Shown here: one piece after another, positions 54,892-64,000 of the stretch
Numbering within the stretch: the stretch's first letter is position 1
Layout: each line of letters starts with the position of its first letter
From: Cryphonectria parasitica EP155
Lineage: Eukaryota; Ascomycota; Sordariomycetes; Diaporthales; Cryphonectriaceae
NCBI RefSeq assembly: GCF_011745365.1
Contig: NW_024468919.1
Location: 248,001 to 312,000, forward strand
Length of the DNA: 64,000 nucleotides
Direction of reading: 5' to 3'
Notes under the pieces: model-generated
Seen by the model: only the letters and a program-made list of their open reading frames with translations
What the model was told of the DNA's origin: nothing
Database searches by the model: none
Program-made: the position numbers and the translations under genes

Positions 54892-55567
54892 ATGAACGGA
54901 ACAACAGAGATCACCAACACGAACGGCGCAGAGGCAGGCCTGTTCGGCGACGACCTGCTCTCCCCAGACGTCGCCGCCGCCCTGCCAACCGGCTACAAGA
55001 TCCGTGCCCTGCGCCGGGCCGACTACCACGCCGGTTTTCTCGACTGCCTGCGCGTCCTGACCACCGTCGGCGACATCAGCGAAGACCAGTTCTCGGGGCG
55101 CTTCGACTGGATCAGGCGGCAGGATGGAAGCTACTACGTCCTGGTCATCGAGGATGGCGAAGGCAGGGTCGTCGGGACGGGTGCGCTGATCGCCGAGAGG
55201 AAATTGTAAGCAAACAGACAAGCTACATACATTTCGAAGGGGGAAAGATTGGGCTTTGGCTCTGGCTCAGAGGAGGATTGACTTTTGCGAGCGTTGGATG
55301 CGGTGGGCTTTGTTGCTGACCAACTCTCTTCTCCGAAACAGTATACACAACCTCGGCCTGGTCGGTCACATCGAGGACATCGCCGTCGCCAAGGACCAGC
55401 AGGGCAAGAAGCTGGGCCTCCGCCTCATCCAGGCCCTTGACTTTATCGCCGAGAAGATTGGCTGCTACAAGACCATCCTCGACTGCAGCGAGGCCAACGA
55501 GGGCTTCTACATCAAGTGCGGCTTCAAGCGGGCTGGGCTAGAGATGGCCCACTACTACCAAAAATAA
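54892..55567 (+). CDS. GNA1: Glucosamine-6-phosphate N-acetyltransferase
   Basis: Predicted 179 residues from exons 54892-55205 and 55342-55567, with a 136-nt intron; the junction rebuilds ERKFIHNLGLVGHIEDIAV. GNAT fold with the acetyl-CoA loop QQGKKLG (124-130) and the C-terminal block CSEANEGFYIKCGFKRAGLEMAHYY, which marks GNA1 among GNAT enzymes. It transfers acetyl from acetyl-CoA to D-glucosamine 6-phosphate, a cytosolic step toward UDP-GlcNAc used for chitin, N-glycans and GPI anchors. Length is close to the family norm (about 150-190), and the first 30 or so residues are a variable extension. It is normally essential and single-copy. The upstream neighbour is the divergent lipase; no functional link is evident. 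Confidence 0.95.
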
Positions 55568-58500
55568 GTCTGTCCCCCGCTCCGTTCAGACCGTTGGAAC
55601 AGAGCTGGAGGTGCTTTTTCCCGCGAGAAGCCTGTTCTATATGAAGTTATGGACCATGGCACCATTGAGAGAGGCCGCGAAATTCCATGGGACGACCTGT
55701 GCTGATAGTTTTACGCAGGATGCACAGAGTCGAGGCTATGATGAAACCGTTGGTCGATGATGAGCGGCTCATCTATTTTGAGAACCCCCATTTTCTGTTG
55801 CCCTGACACGGCAGATTCGTTCCATATGATGGGTACAAAGCGTGGTAATCTTTGTGGTACATAAAGCGGCGTTTCAATCATGATTTAGAATGAATTTTGA
55901 GCTCATACATGCCGGCGGGGAGTCGGCTTCAAAATAGATACGATTTACAGGCGAATGACTTACTTCCTGGTCCAGAAACACCCTATTAGGATATCCTGTG
56001 TGCTGTCTGAGGCAATTGACTATAGGGGACTAGTTGGCAATCTTGTCCATCTCTTGAAAAGCAGATTGGATTCGTCTCTGGACCCATCTTGTTCAACTGC
56101 AATACCACCTGGGTGAGTTATCGAGGGAAAGAAGGCCGGGCAAGAGGAAGCGAAGGCGAAATGATATCTTTGATGGCCCTACCTAAGGAGCGATGGGCTT
56201 GGGAAATTTTCCTGGCCAGAATTGAAGACATCAACTTCGTCCCGATATGCCGCGAGAAGAACACTTAAAGCAGAGGAGGTCAGGAAAAAGCCCGTTTCCT
56301 CCGTGGTCCTGGTGTCGTGCTCGAATCTGATCAAATGAGAATGGAATTGACTGGCATGACCACGGTCCGACGGCTTGCATACGTGCATACACGAGTGCTC
56401 TTGGACCGGTGAAACAACAGCACAGGTGATATCTCGGCCGTCATACAAACAAACACATACACACGCACACTTTCTCTCTCTCTCTCTCTCAGTTTCGGGG
56501 GCTAGAACCGGTCGTAGCTGACTGCTTTCCAACCCGTCCGACTTGAGCTGGATGGTGAGAGGACTGTGGCATGTGTTGTTGTGACCTAACCAGATCTTGG
56601 AATTTGTATGGAAAGGACTGGTAGATTTTGATGGCTCGTCAAAACTGATGTCCAGAGTCCTGAACATTGATCTGCGGTCCAACCCTGTCATCTCACCTTT
56701 ACCTGATCGATCGCCATGTCAGAGTAACTGGCTCGGAAGATGCACTCTCTTGCACTGCCTGAACAGGTTTTGACCGGAAGGAAGGAAGTCATTACAGGTA
56801 AGAAAGAAGGAAAAGAGCAGGGGGGGGGGGGGGTTGGTGGAAAAGGCCAGAGCCGAGGCCAGCGTCTTCATAGGTGGACGATATACTCACTCATTCGGTG
56901 TCAGCATCGAAAAGCCTCCATCTGTAGGGGAGTGAAGTTAATTTTGTGTCAAAGACACATGGATAATTTGCCCAGATAGGTCCATGCACTCTATATCGCA
57001 CACTTTTCGTGATCCCTCATGGCCTCTCACGCAATCGTCTGCTCCCCTGGTTGGTGCAGTTTGAGGAAATCTCCCCCAGGAGAACTTTCGAGGGCCGTGC
57101 AGCATCTGCTAGAACCGGACGCCCATGTTCCGTATATGCAACGCAACGCCTCTCCAGGTCCAACCAAGCCAAGAAGAGGGGGGAAAGCTTACACAGCAGC
57201 TCCTCGGCACACGTGGTAAAGGCTCTTTTTGGCAGACAAGGTGATTTCCACGTGGAAGGAAAGGAAAAGAAAAACAGGGTTGATAATAGTTCAATTCCTC
57301 GGCACCAGACAATCTATCAGGTTACTTGCCATTCGACAATATCAAGCCCGAGCAAGTCGGTCCCCTCTAGGAATTAAGATAGCAACCGAGGCATCAGATG
57401 GACTCTAGTAAGTAAGCAGCGGTAGTGAAGTTGTATCAGTGTGTATTACGGTCTGAGGCACGCGAGGCCAAGGTATTGACCTCCCCCCCCCCTTCCCCTT
57501 ACCCCCACTCATCGCCGTCTCCTTTCCGCCACCAAACCTCCATCGACCCATCAATCTATCGCGGAGGAGTTTATAAGTTGCCTGTACAGGAAATAATCTG
57601 CACGGGGTTGTAGGAGGCCGTCTCTAACGGCTCGAGGTCCCTCACCGACAGCCGTGCTTCCACGGCGCGACGGTTGTCAAGGGGGTGTCCAAGCCGGACG
57701 GGGCCCAACACCTGCACTGCCCTGAATACTACTATGTATGGTTATCTTGACCTTCTAGAAGGCCTTCTGGTATGATCTTTCTATGGGGAAGAGAGGGAAG
57801 GAGGAAGAAAAACAGAGGGAGAGAGAGAGGGCAAGAGACGAAAGTGGGAGGTGGTGGCCCAAACGACCTTCCGTTAGGGTGTGCGTGCTGCAGTAGGCGC
57901 TCGTGCATGGTTTCGGGATCCGACTTGCATGCTGGAGGCGTGTTGTACTGCCATTTCTGCTACGCTGCGGCTGCAGGGCCGGGTTCTTGCTCGAAACCCC
58001 TGTCCCTTGACCTCTGGTCCTCGTTCCTTGCGGCGGCTGTTTGTCACATGCTAGGAATGAGAACGAGGGGGGGGGGGGGACGAAAGGCGAGGCGCGAGGA
58101 CTAGCGAGGCTTTGTGTCTGTCTGTCTCCTGTCGTGTACATACGACTATCTCTGTCTATCAGGGTCTGATCGAGAAGACAGATACGTCTTTGACGGGGTG
58201 ATGTGTGCTTGCTAACCCAACCTCGGGGGATTGATGTTCAGCTGGGCGATCTGGTGCTGGCGTTTCTTGGAACAGGTGACATGATGATTACACAGAGACT
58301 AAGCACCATAGGAGGAGCTGCGTTCGTTTCTTTCTCCCCGAACACAGGAATAAAGTAGTCAGCAGAGTACAGCCAATCGATGATGAGGAAGAGAAACCGG
58401 GGGAAGATGGTTCTTTGACTTCAGCCTTGAACGTCACTGCGTCAGTCGGCGTAAAGCGTCAGGCTGGCTCGTGGGCGTGTAAGTCCCCCCTCCCCCCCTC

Positions 58501-59081
58501 CTTCATTCATCATTCATGTTGCATCTTCCCACCCACCCCCTCCCACCTCAAACCCGCCAGCCTCTCCTGACCCAAGGCCTTTTTTTTTTTTCCGTTGCAA
58601 CCTGCCTATAAAGCTCCCCAGTTGCCACTCCTTCTTTTCCCTACCACGCTACGACAAGAAACAGAAAACAGAAAGAAAAATAAGAAACAAGAGAACAAAG
58701 GGTCGAGACAACACCACTTCGGATAATATACATAATTCAGATCCACCTCGTTTGTCTCCATCAGGACCCACCTTGAAACGACCTGCCTCGCCTCAACGAT
58801 CCCCGGACATTCCCCCAGCCCATAAGCCGCCAGCAACCAAGGGACTTCTGAGGTGACCCCCCAACCCCACAGAGTTCCCCTCCGGCTGCTCCACCCCGGT
58901 CACTAATCATCTTCTCAGTTCGGCCACGCTCCATTGTATAGCCCTGCTGCATCGGCCAGGCCAAATTCCTAGGTCAAGGGGAGCGCTTCGTTCGGTGACT
59001 TCTTTGTCATATCCTACAGCAGCAACAAACACAAGAAAAAGTCGCCGAACGGAAGAAAGAGGGGTGTGCGTGTGACCAACC
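55568..59081. other. Gene-poor stretch of about 3.5 kb
   Basis: No supportable gene. It contains a (CT)n run near 56470-56490, poly-G at 56821-56833 and 58068-58079, and C-runs near 57482-57492 and 58487-58500. A likely core promoter (TATAAAG, 58607) with a purine-rich leader follows it. Confidence 0.5.
58607..58613 (+). promoter_or_regulatory. TATA-like element TATAAAG
   Basis: TATAAAG follows a T-run and is followed about 40 bp later by an A-rich, ATG-free leader running past 58700. It could drive the small gene at 59082 and/or the hydrolase-like gene at 60021. Confidence 0.35.
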
Positions 59082-59963
59082 ATGCGAGGCAGACGCCAGA
59101 CAGGGAACGTGTACGACGACGAGATCTACGTCAGGGAATTGACTGCTACGCTGCAAAAGATACGCATTGCTGAGAGGCGGGCCGAGTAAGTAGTAACGTC
59201 GTCCTTTCTTTGTTGTGTGTGTGTGTATGTGTGTATGTGTGTGGGTGGGTTTTGGTCTGCATGCATGCATGCATGTTTGATTGTGGGGGGTTCGTGTAAA
59301 TGTGCATCTTGAAATCAGGTTGTCATTCCTCTCTCCATTTATTCATACTTGACCACCATCCACATCTTTTTTTTCCTTTTCTTTTTTTTCCTTCCTTTCC
59401 TGCTCTCAACATTTTCACCCTTGCCCCCCCTCTTCTCTTCACCTCGAATCCACAATTATATCCTCTCTGCTGTGGGTAATGATTGATGATCGTCTTCGAG
59501 CCGAGACCTACTAAGCCTACTTGACCCGCCCCCAACATAAACAAATTCATCCTCCTCCCCCTTCCGAACCCTCGCCTATTCCAATCCTCCCTTCCTTCAG
59601 CTTGGACCATATTATTTCATCATCCCTCTTACTCTTTCTGTCTCTCTTCCCCCTCCCTGGCCTTACAAACCAAAACGTCATTGCTCCGCTCATATCCCTC
59701 TATTACTCTCTCTATCTCTCACACATACGCATCACATTTATTCGGGATACACCCCCGGATATAGGCAATTTCCCTTCTATTTCTTACATACCAACCAAAA
59801 AAAAAAAAAAAAACACAGGGTCCGACGTAGCCTGAGTGAACAGCTCGGCACCAAATCACCACACATCTGCGTCCGGAAACACACCTACGTCTACAAAAGG
59901 CCAGAGGACGGTGAATTTGCAAAGTACTCGGTCCACAAGGTGGTCTCGTTGAATACACCTTAA
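59082..59963 (+). CDS. Doubtful small two-exon gene or upstream frame of the next gene
   Basis: ATG at 59082 in context ACCATGCGA opens 35 codons (MRGRRQTGNVYDDEIYVREL and on) ending at a good donor, GCCGA|GTAAGT (59188). A T-rich and C-rich stretch of about 630 nt ends at an AACACAG acceptor before 59820. Joined there, the frame continues VRRSLSEQLGTKSP to a TAA at 59961, for about 82 residues. The product is charged, has no recognised domain or signal peptide, and could form a short helix around DDEIYVRELTATLQKIR. The intron is much longer than others here. It lies only about 60 bp before the next gene's ATG and after the only TATA-like element, so it may instead be a translated leader of that gene. 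I could not decide between the two. Confidence 0.3.
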
Positions 59964-59978
59964 AAAGCCAGAGATCCT

Positions 59979-60004
59979 TTTTTTTTTAAAAAAAAAAAAA
60001 AAAA
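59979..60004. repeat. Poly-T/poly-A inverted tract next to a start codon
   Basis: A run of about ten T is followed directly by about 17 A, ending roughly 16 bp before ATG 60021. It can fold into an A:T hairpin in the leader or act as a nucleosome-free promoter element. Confidence 0.8.
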
Positions 60005-60020
60005 GACACAAAAAGAAACC

Positions 60021-61072
60021 ATGTCGCCGGCCCGCACGCTGAGCCCAGAAGACATGCCCCGACATGAGGTTTCCCTCGGGGGCCTGTGGTCACCCAAGAG
60101 CCCCCGGAGACAGCAGAGGAGGCACAGGAAGCGCAGGGTAGATGATTTGAGTCTTGCGGATGATCTCAAGACGTTGTGGGAGACAAGATGGAAGTCAGCT
60201 GTATGTTCCTGTTGTTCCTTTTCTCTCCCCCCCCCCCAATATCCGAAAACCCCGGGGTGCCCTTTTCCCCCAGGACCTACTCTTATTTTTCAAACCGCTC
60301 TTACTAACAAGTTTGGACTCCCTTCCCACAGTGCAAACGGCAAGCTCACCCCTTTCAAGACGCCTCATATCTCGAGGTCGCCACCCTCATAACATCCCTC
60401 ATCCAGCGCGGCATCACCTCGGCCCGCGCCCAGGCCTACACCGAGGCCTTTCTGCAACTGGCAGAGTCGCACGCCAAAGACGCGAGGGCCTCTCTGCTCA
60501 GCCCAGGCAACGCCGAGCGCGCAGCAACCCTTTTCCTCCGCGCGTGTGCCCTCGCTCGCGTCGCGAGGTTTCCCTCCTCTCCTTCCCCTGCGTCTTCATC
60601 ACAGAGAAGAGGAGGAGACAACGACAACAACAACAACAACAACAACGAGGCGGCGGCGGCGGCGGCGGACAGTGAGAACCTCAAGAAGATGGCCTACGAG
60701 CTGCAAAAGGCCTACTACGTCGAGGCGGCCGGCCTGAGTGGCCTCAACAGCCCGCTGGACGAGGTGCTCATCCCCCACATCCACGACGCGGCCACGCACC
60801 CGGACGTGGCTGGGATGGCCCCCGGTGGTGGTGTAAGGCAGCGTCTGGACGAGGTGCAGCCGGCCGTCCGGCGCCCGCAGATCCCAGCCTTTGTGCGTGT
60901 GCCTCTCGAGACGCTCCTGACGGGCCGGCAGTGTCCAGTGGCGGTGATTCTGTCGCAGGACCGCACAGGACACACGAGGACGTGCGAGGATGTCCTGGAC
61001 AGAGGGTGGGCGTGTGTGGTGGTGGAGGTGCCCGCGGCAGCGGCGGCGGCGGCGGGGCGGCGCCAAGGGAGA

Positions 61073-61119
<47 letters not shown>

Positions 61120-61825
61120 AAAGGAAGACGACCAAGAGGACGAGCAGGAGAGGATGTGGAGGAGCGTGCTGGACTGGATGGGCGCCATGTTCTTCTTTGA
61201 CATGGACAAGGTGGTGGCCATGGCCGAGGGGGACGTCGCGGTGCGGATGGCGAGCGGCGCGCACGGGGAGAGGATCAAGGGCGTGGTCGCGTATGATGCC
61301 GACGAGCAAGACCAGCAGCACGCTGGCAACAACGACCAGAACCTCTTCAACGACAAGACCGTCCCGCTCTGCAGGGCGCTGGTCGTGAGCGGGCGGGTGC
61401 GGTGGACGGTGCAGTCGGATGGTCTCTGGACGCCACCGCTCCAAGACGAGGACGAGGAGATGGAAGAGGGTGGTGAGAGCGAGACCTCGTCGTGGTCTCC
61501 GTCTCCGTCCCCATCGCTGGAGCTGTGTGCGTATGGGCCCGGCTCGGGTCTCTGTGTTGGGAGGCTGGAGACGGCGGACGCGGGCAGGGTCTATGTCTGG
61601 ATGGAGGCGGTGGTGAACTCGAGAGCGAGCGAGATTGAAGAAGAGGGCGGCGTCCACTATCATCTTCTCAACAGCAATCTCGCCTTTGTTGAGGAGTCTG
61701 CGCGCCACAAGGGGAAGGGGTCGATGGCCACGACGATGATGATGATGCCGCAGTGGTTCGCCATGGATCTCACGCCGCCTACCTCGGATGTCGACGTGGC
61801 CAGCTCTCTGGGTTCCTTGTACTAA
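60021..61825 (+). CDS. Ayg1/FrsA-like alpha/beta-hydrolase homologue lacking catalytic residues
   Basis: Predicted 557 residues from exons 60021-60200 and 60332-61825; the 131-nt intron has a CTAAC branch site and CCCACAG acceptor. The order of blocks fits the fungal Ayg1-type hydrolase family (polyketide-shortening hydrolases of pigment pathways and relatives): a helical N-terminal cap, LQKAYYVEAAGL..EVLIPH, VRVPLETLLTGRQCPVAVIL, EDVLDRGWACVVVEVPA, WRSVLDWMG..FDMDKV, and a C-terminal YVWMEAVV. The nucleophile elbow GxSxG reads AMAEG (356-360), the usual His position appears to be Cys468 (GLCVG), and only Asp423 (SDGLW) looks kept. Low-complexity insertions (Asn run, Ala run, 15 Gln at 308-322, acidic run) interrupt the core. 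It is probably a pseudoenzyme or a strongly diverged paralogue; the frame itself is intact. Confidence 0.65.
61073..61117 (+). repeat. In-frame CAG run coding 15 Gln
   Basis: One CAA followed by fourteen CAG codons inside the hydrolase-like gene, at a point expected to be a loop after the VVVEVPA strand. Confidence 0.9.
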
Positions 61826-62127
61826 AGCAATTCATGTTGTAAGATGTTTGGTTGTCCACTCAGTTTAAGCTCTTTTTCAATCAGCCGGCGTACTGGAAAG
61901 GATGATATGAAGCCAGTTTGGTATTGTTTTTCCCTCTTTTTTCTTCTTGCTTTTTTTTTTTTTCCCCCAACACTCGGAGTATATAGTGTAGTATTCTATG
62001 CAGCCTGTATCAGCTTTGTAAATGTAAAACTTGAGACTCGTCATCACCTTGCCAAAGTTTTTCTCATCTCAATTCTCCTCTCATCTAACCAACACACACA
62101 CACACACACTCTCTCTCTCTCTCTTTC
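61826..62127. other. Convergent 3' intergenic region
   Basis: About 300 bp between two converging genes, T-rich with (CA)n(CT)n at about 62091-62126. It is presumably 3' UTR and polyadenylation sequence for both. Confidence 0.5.
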
Positions 62128-63029
62128 TCACCTCCCCATCCACCCACCATCCACAGTCAGTGTATGGCCGCTCATATATGCTCCGGCCTTGCTCGAAAGA
62201 AACACCGCAGGCCCCTTGAAATCATCAGGCGTGCCCCATCTCCCTGCAGGGATCCGCTCCGAAATACTCTTCAGCCTCGCCGGGTCGTTGAGCAGCGCCT
62301 CGTTCATGTCCGTGGCAATGTACCCCGGCGCGATACAGTTCACCGTGATCCCGCGGGCGGTCCACTCGTTGGCAAAGGTCTTGGTCATCTGCGCCACACC
62401 GCCCTTGCTGGCAGCGTAGGCGGGGACAGTGATGCCGCCCTGGAACGACAACAGCGAGCCAAAGTTGATGATGGATCCAACGCGGCCCGTGACGTCGTGG
62501 GGCGACAGCGTCGACAACATGTGCGCGGCAACATCGCGGCACAGGGCAAAAGGCGTGTTCAGGTTCACCTGCAACACCTCGGCGAACTCCTCGTCGGGGA
62601 ACTTCTCCGAGGGGAACCGGCGCTGGATGCCGGCGCAGTTGATGAGGATGCGGATCTGGTGGCCGTCAGCGACCACGCGGGGGACGAGGCCGGCTACGTC
62701 GCTTGGAGAGGCCAGGTCGGCTGTGTAAATGTGTGCTTTGCGCCCGAGAGCTTCGATGGCCTGGCGGGTGGCCTGGTTCGACGTGTCGCGCTGCACGAGG
62801 GATGGTGTCCAGCCTGGTCAGTATGTGTCTGTCCACGCATTGATTGGTGTGGATGGGATTTGGTAGGGACATCGTTTCTCTTTGCGAGAGACTGACGACG
62901 TACCTGGATCAGAATAATGTCTGCACCAGCTTCAGCGAGGGCGACGGCAACGGCCTGGCCTATGCCGCGTGTGGCGCCTGTGATGAGGGCAGTGTGCCCT
63001 TCGAGGGAGAAGAGAGCATTGGTGGCCAT
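62128..63029 (-). CDS. KduD-like short-chain dehydrogenase/reductase
   Basis: Classical SDR, predicted 262 residues from exons 62904-63029 and 62128-62790; the 113-nt intron has GTACGT..GTGCAG, and the junction reads ADIILIQ|RDTSNQA. Motifs: TGATRGIG (17-24) for NAD(P), NCAG (93-96), Asn118, Ser154 (NFGSLLS), Tyr167 and Lys171 (YAASK), and a C-terminal SGHTLTVDGGW. The FSLEGHTALITGA start and NCAGIQRRFPSEKFPDEEF are like bacterial KduD (2-dehydro-3-deoxy-D-gluconate 5-dehydrogenase) and fungal proteins annotated as 2-deoxy-D-gluconate 3-dehydrogenase. It is probably cytosolic and may act on uronate- or gluconate-derived acids. It lies 50 kb from the sugar-acid cluster, so a pathway link is only speculative. 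Confidence 0.85.
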
Positions 63030-63576
63030 GTCCCTTGCTGTAAGTCGAGAGGGGAAGGGGGAAAGAATTGCAATGAGCTTTGGGTTTGCTTGGTGTCCTT
63101 CGAGTCTTGCTACTCTTCTCGCGATGGCCTCAAAAATGCAGGTTACACCACAGAAAGTCAGTCAACCAGGATGGAGACGAGAAACTTATACACCATTCCA
63201 CGATTCAAGACAACAATCCCCTGTCGTCCTTCTCTTCTCCTGCAAGGGGGGGAAACCATAAAACAACAGTAAACAAAGTCCCCAATAAAAACCACACCAC
63301 ACCACACCACCAGCCGGATGTCTCCAGCCGGATGAGGGTCTCTCTTTCTCTATTTCGGCTCCTATCATCGGCGCATTGCCGCTCTCTCGCGCCTTCCCTG
63401 GCCGAAACCCGCGTCAAAGCGGGAAATCGCCAGTGGGTTGAGCAGGTGGGGCAGTTCTCGGCGAGAGTTACCCCTCGTTTTCCCCTCGTAAGGGGACGAG
63501 TGCGGGGCATTTGCAGGCCTTGCAGGGGTCCTCCCACTGTGAGCCCAACTGTGACGTCGTACTTGGAGAATGACTG

Positions 63577-63617
<41 letters not shown>

Positions 63618-64000
63618 CCTGTCTATGTTTTCTGTTCTTTGCTCTCTCCTCTCTCTCTCTCTGTGTGGTCAACATATATTCAATACAATGTATTCTATTC
63701 ATGGTCACGATTGAGTGTTTTGCTTCGACTCTCGATTGGAGAAGAAGAGAACCAAAGAAACAAAATGACAAAAAGTTATGAGCTGACTCAACCACAACGG
63801 CACCGGCCAGGACACCGTGCCGGACACCCCGCAGAAAGGTTTAGCCGGACAGAGACGAGACCGCATACCCGCATGGATATCGTATACCGCATCGTCCAAA
63901 ACTTAAACCAGTTTGATCGTGACCCCCGCGGGATGATGGAGTCAAGGTCTTGCTTGGCCCGGTCGACATCGGAGCAGTCAAGTCATTTTCATTGCCCTTT
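63030..64000. other. Right-edge intergenic DNA
   Basis: Promoter and leader of the SDR gene, then a 39-nt poly-T tract. No gene is seen before the window ends. Confidence 0.5.
63579..63617. repeat. Poly-T tract (39 nt)
   Basis: The longest homopolymer of the window, about 550 bp upstream of the SDR start. On the minus strand it is a poly-A tail-like run, but no retroelement body is seen beside it. Confidence 0.95.

Noticed and set aside
56179..56691. 170-residue minus-strand frame
   Set aside because: It contains a translated CT/CA microsatellite and no domain.
62128..63029. Placing the KduD-like SDR in the sugar-acid cluster
   Set aside because: It is 50 kb away with unrelated genes between; shared chemistry alone is not enough.
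1..64000. CRISPR arrays, rRNA, intact transposons, viral sequences
   Set aside because: None seen; the repeats are microsatellites or homopolymers and the genome is fungal.

Overview
The window is nuclear DNA of a filamentous ascomycete (Pezizomycotina, most likely Sordariomycetes). The protein-coding genes carry short GT..AG introns of about 60-140 nt with CTAAC/TACTAA-type branch points. They include a HET-domain protein, a Zn2Cys6 regulator, fungal sugar-porter and flavocytochrome b2-like genes, and long gene-poor stretches full of homopolymers and microsatellites. I resolved 13 genes plus one uncertain small gene; exon boundaries were set by reading splice sites and protein continuity by eye.

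Left arm (1-12457): a compact six-gene catabolic cluster. In order it holds a DHDPS/NAL-family pyruvate aldolase (minus, cut by the left edge), an MFS sugar-porter-type transporter (minus, six exons), a cytosolic Asp-box beta-propeller of the sialidase superfamily (plus), and a DenD-like NAD-dependent sugar-acid dehydrogenase (minus). These are followed by a large fusion protein joining a complete DUF1537/OtnK-type four-carbon acid-sugar kinase to a complete aldo/keto reductase (minus), and a cytochrome b5-FMN 2-hydroxyacid dehydrogenase (plus). Two divergent promoters (3914-4506 and 10206-10609) share CreA-like ATCCGGGG motifs and CGGAAG half-sites. DenD and OtnK are successive enzymes of the known bacterial erythronate/threonate pathway, so this looks like a fungal acid-sugar utilisation cluster, possibly fed by a glycan or glycoside that the transporter imports and the propeller cleaves. 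This is the most interesting system in the window.

Middle: a HET-domain gene (13235-15100), a tRNA/SINE-like relic near 15.2 kb, and a SAM methyltransferase with a histidine/glycine-rich insertion (18576-19704). Then come about 16 kb with no supportable gene, a proline-rich Zn2Cys6 protein with a long leader (36102-37369), and another 12 kb without a supportable gene.

Right arm: a 1230-residue class 3 lipase (minus, 49515-53207) lies divergent from a GNA1-type glucosamine-6-phosphate N-acetyltransferase (54892-55567). Beyond it are a doubtful small two-exon gene (59082-59963) and an Ayg1/FrsA-like alpha/beta-hydrolase that appears to have lost its catalytic Ser and His (60021-61825). The last gene is a KduD-like short-chain dehydrogenase (minus, 62128-63029). 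No rRNA, intact tRNA, CRISPR array or intact transposon was seen.
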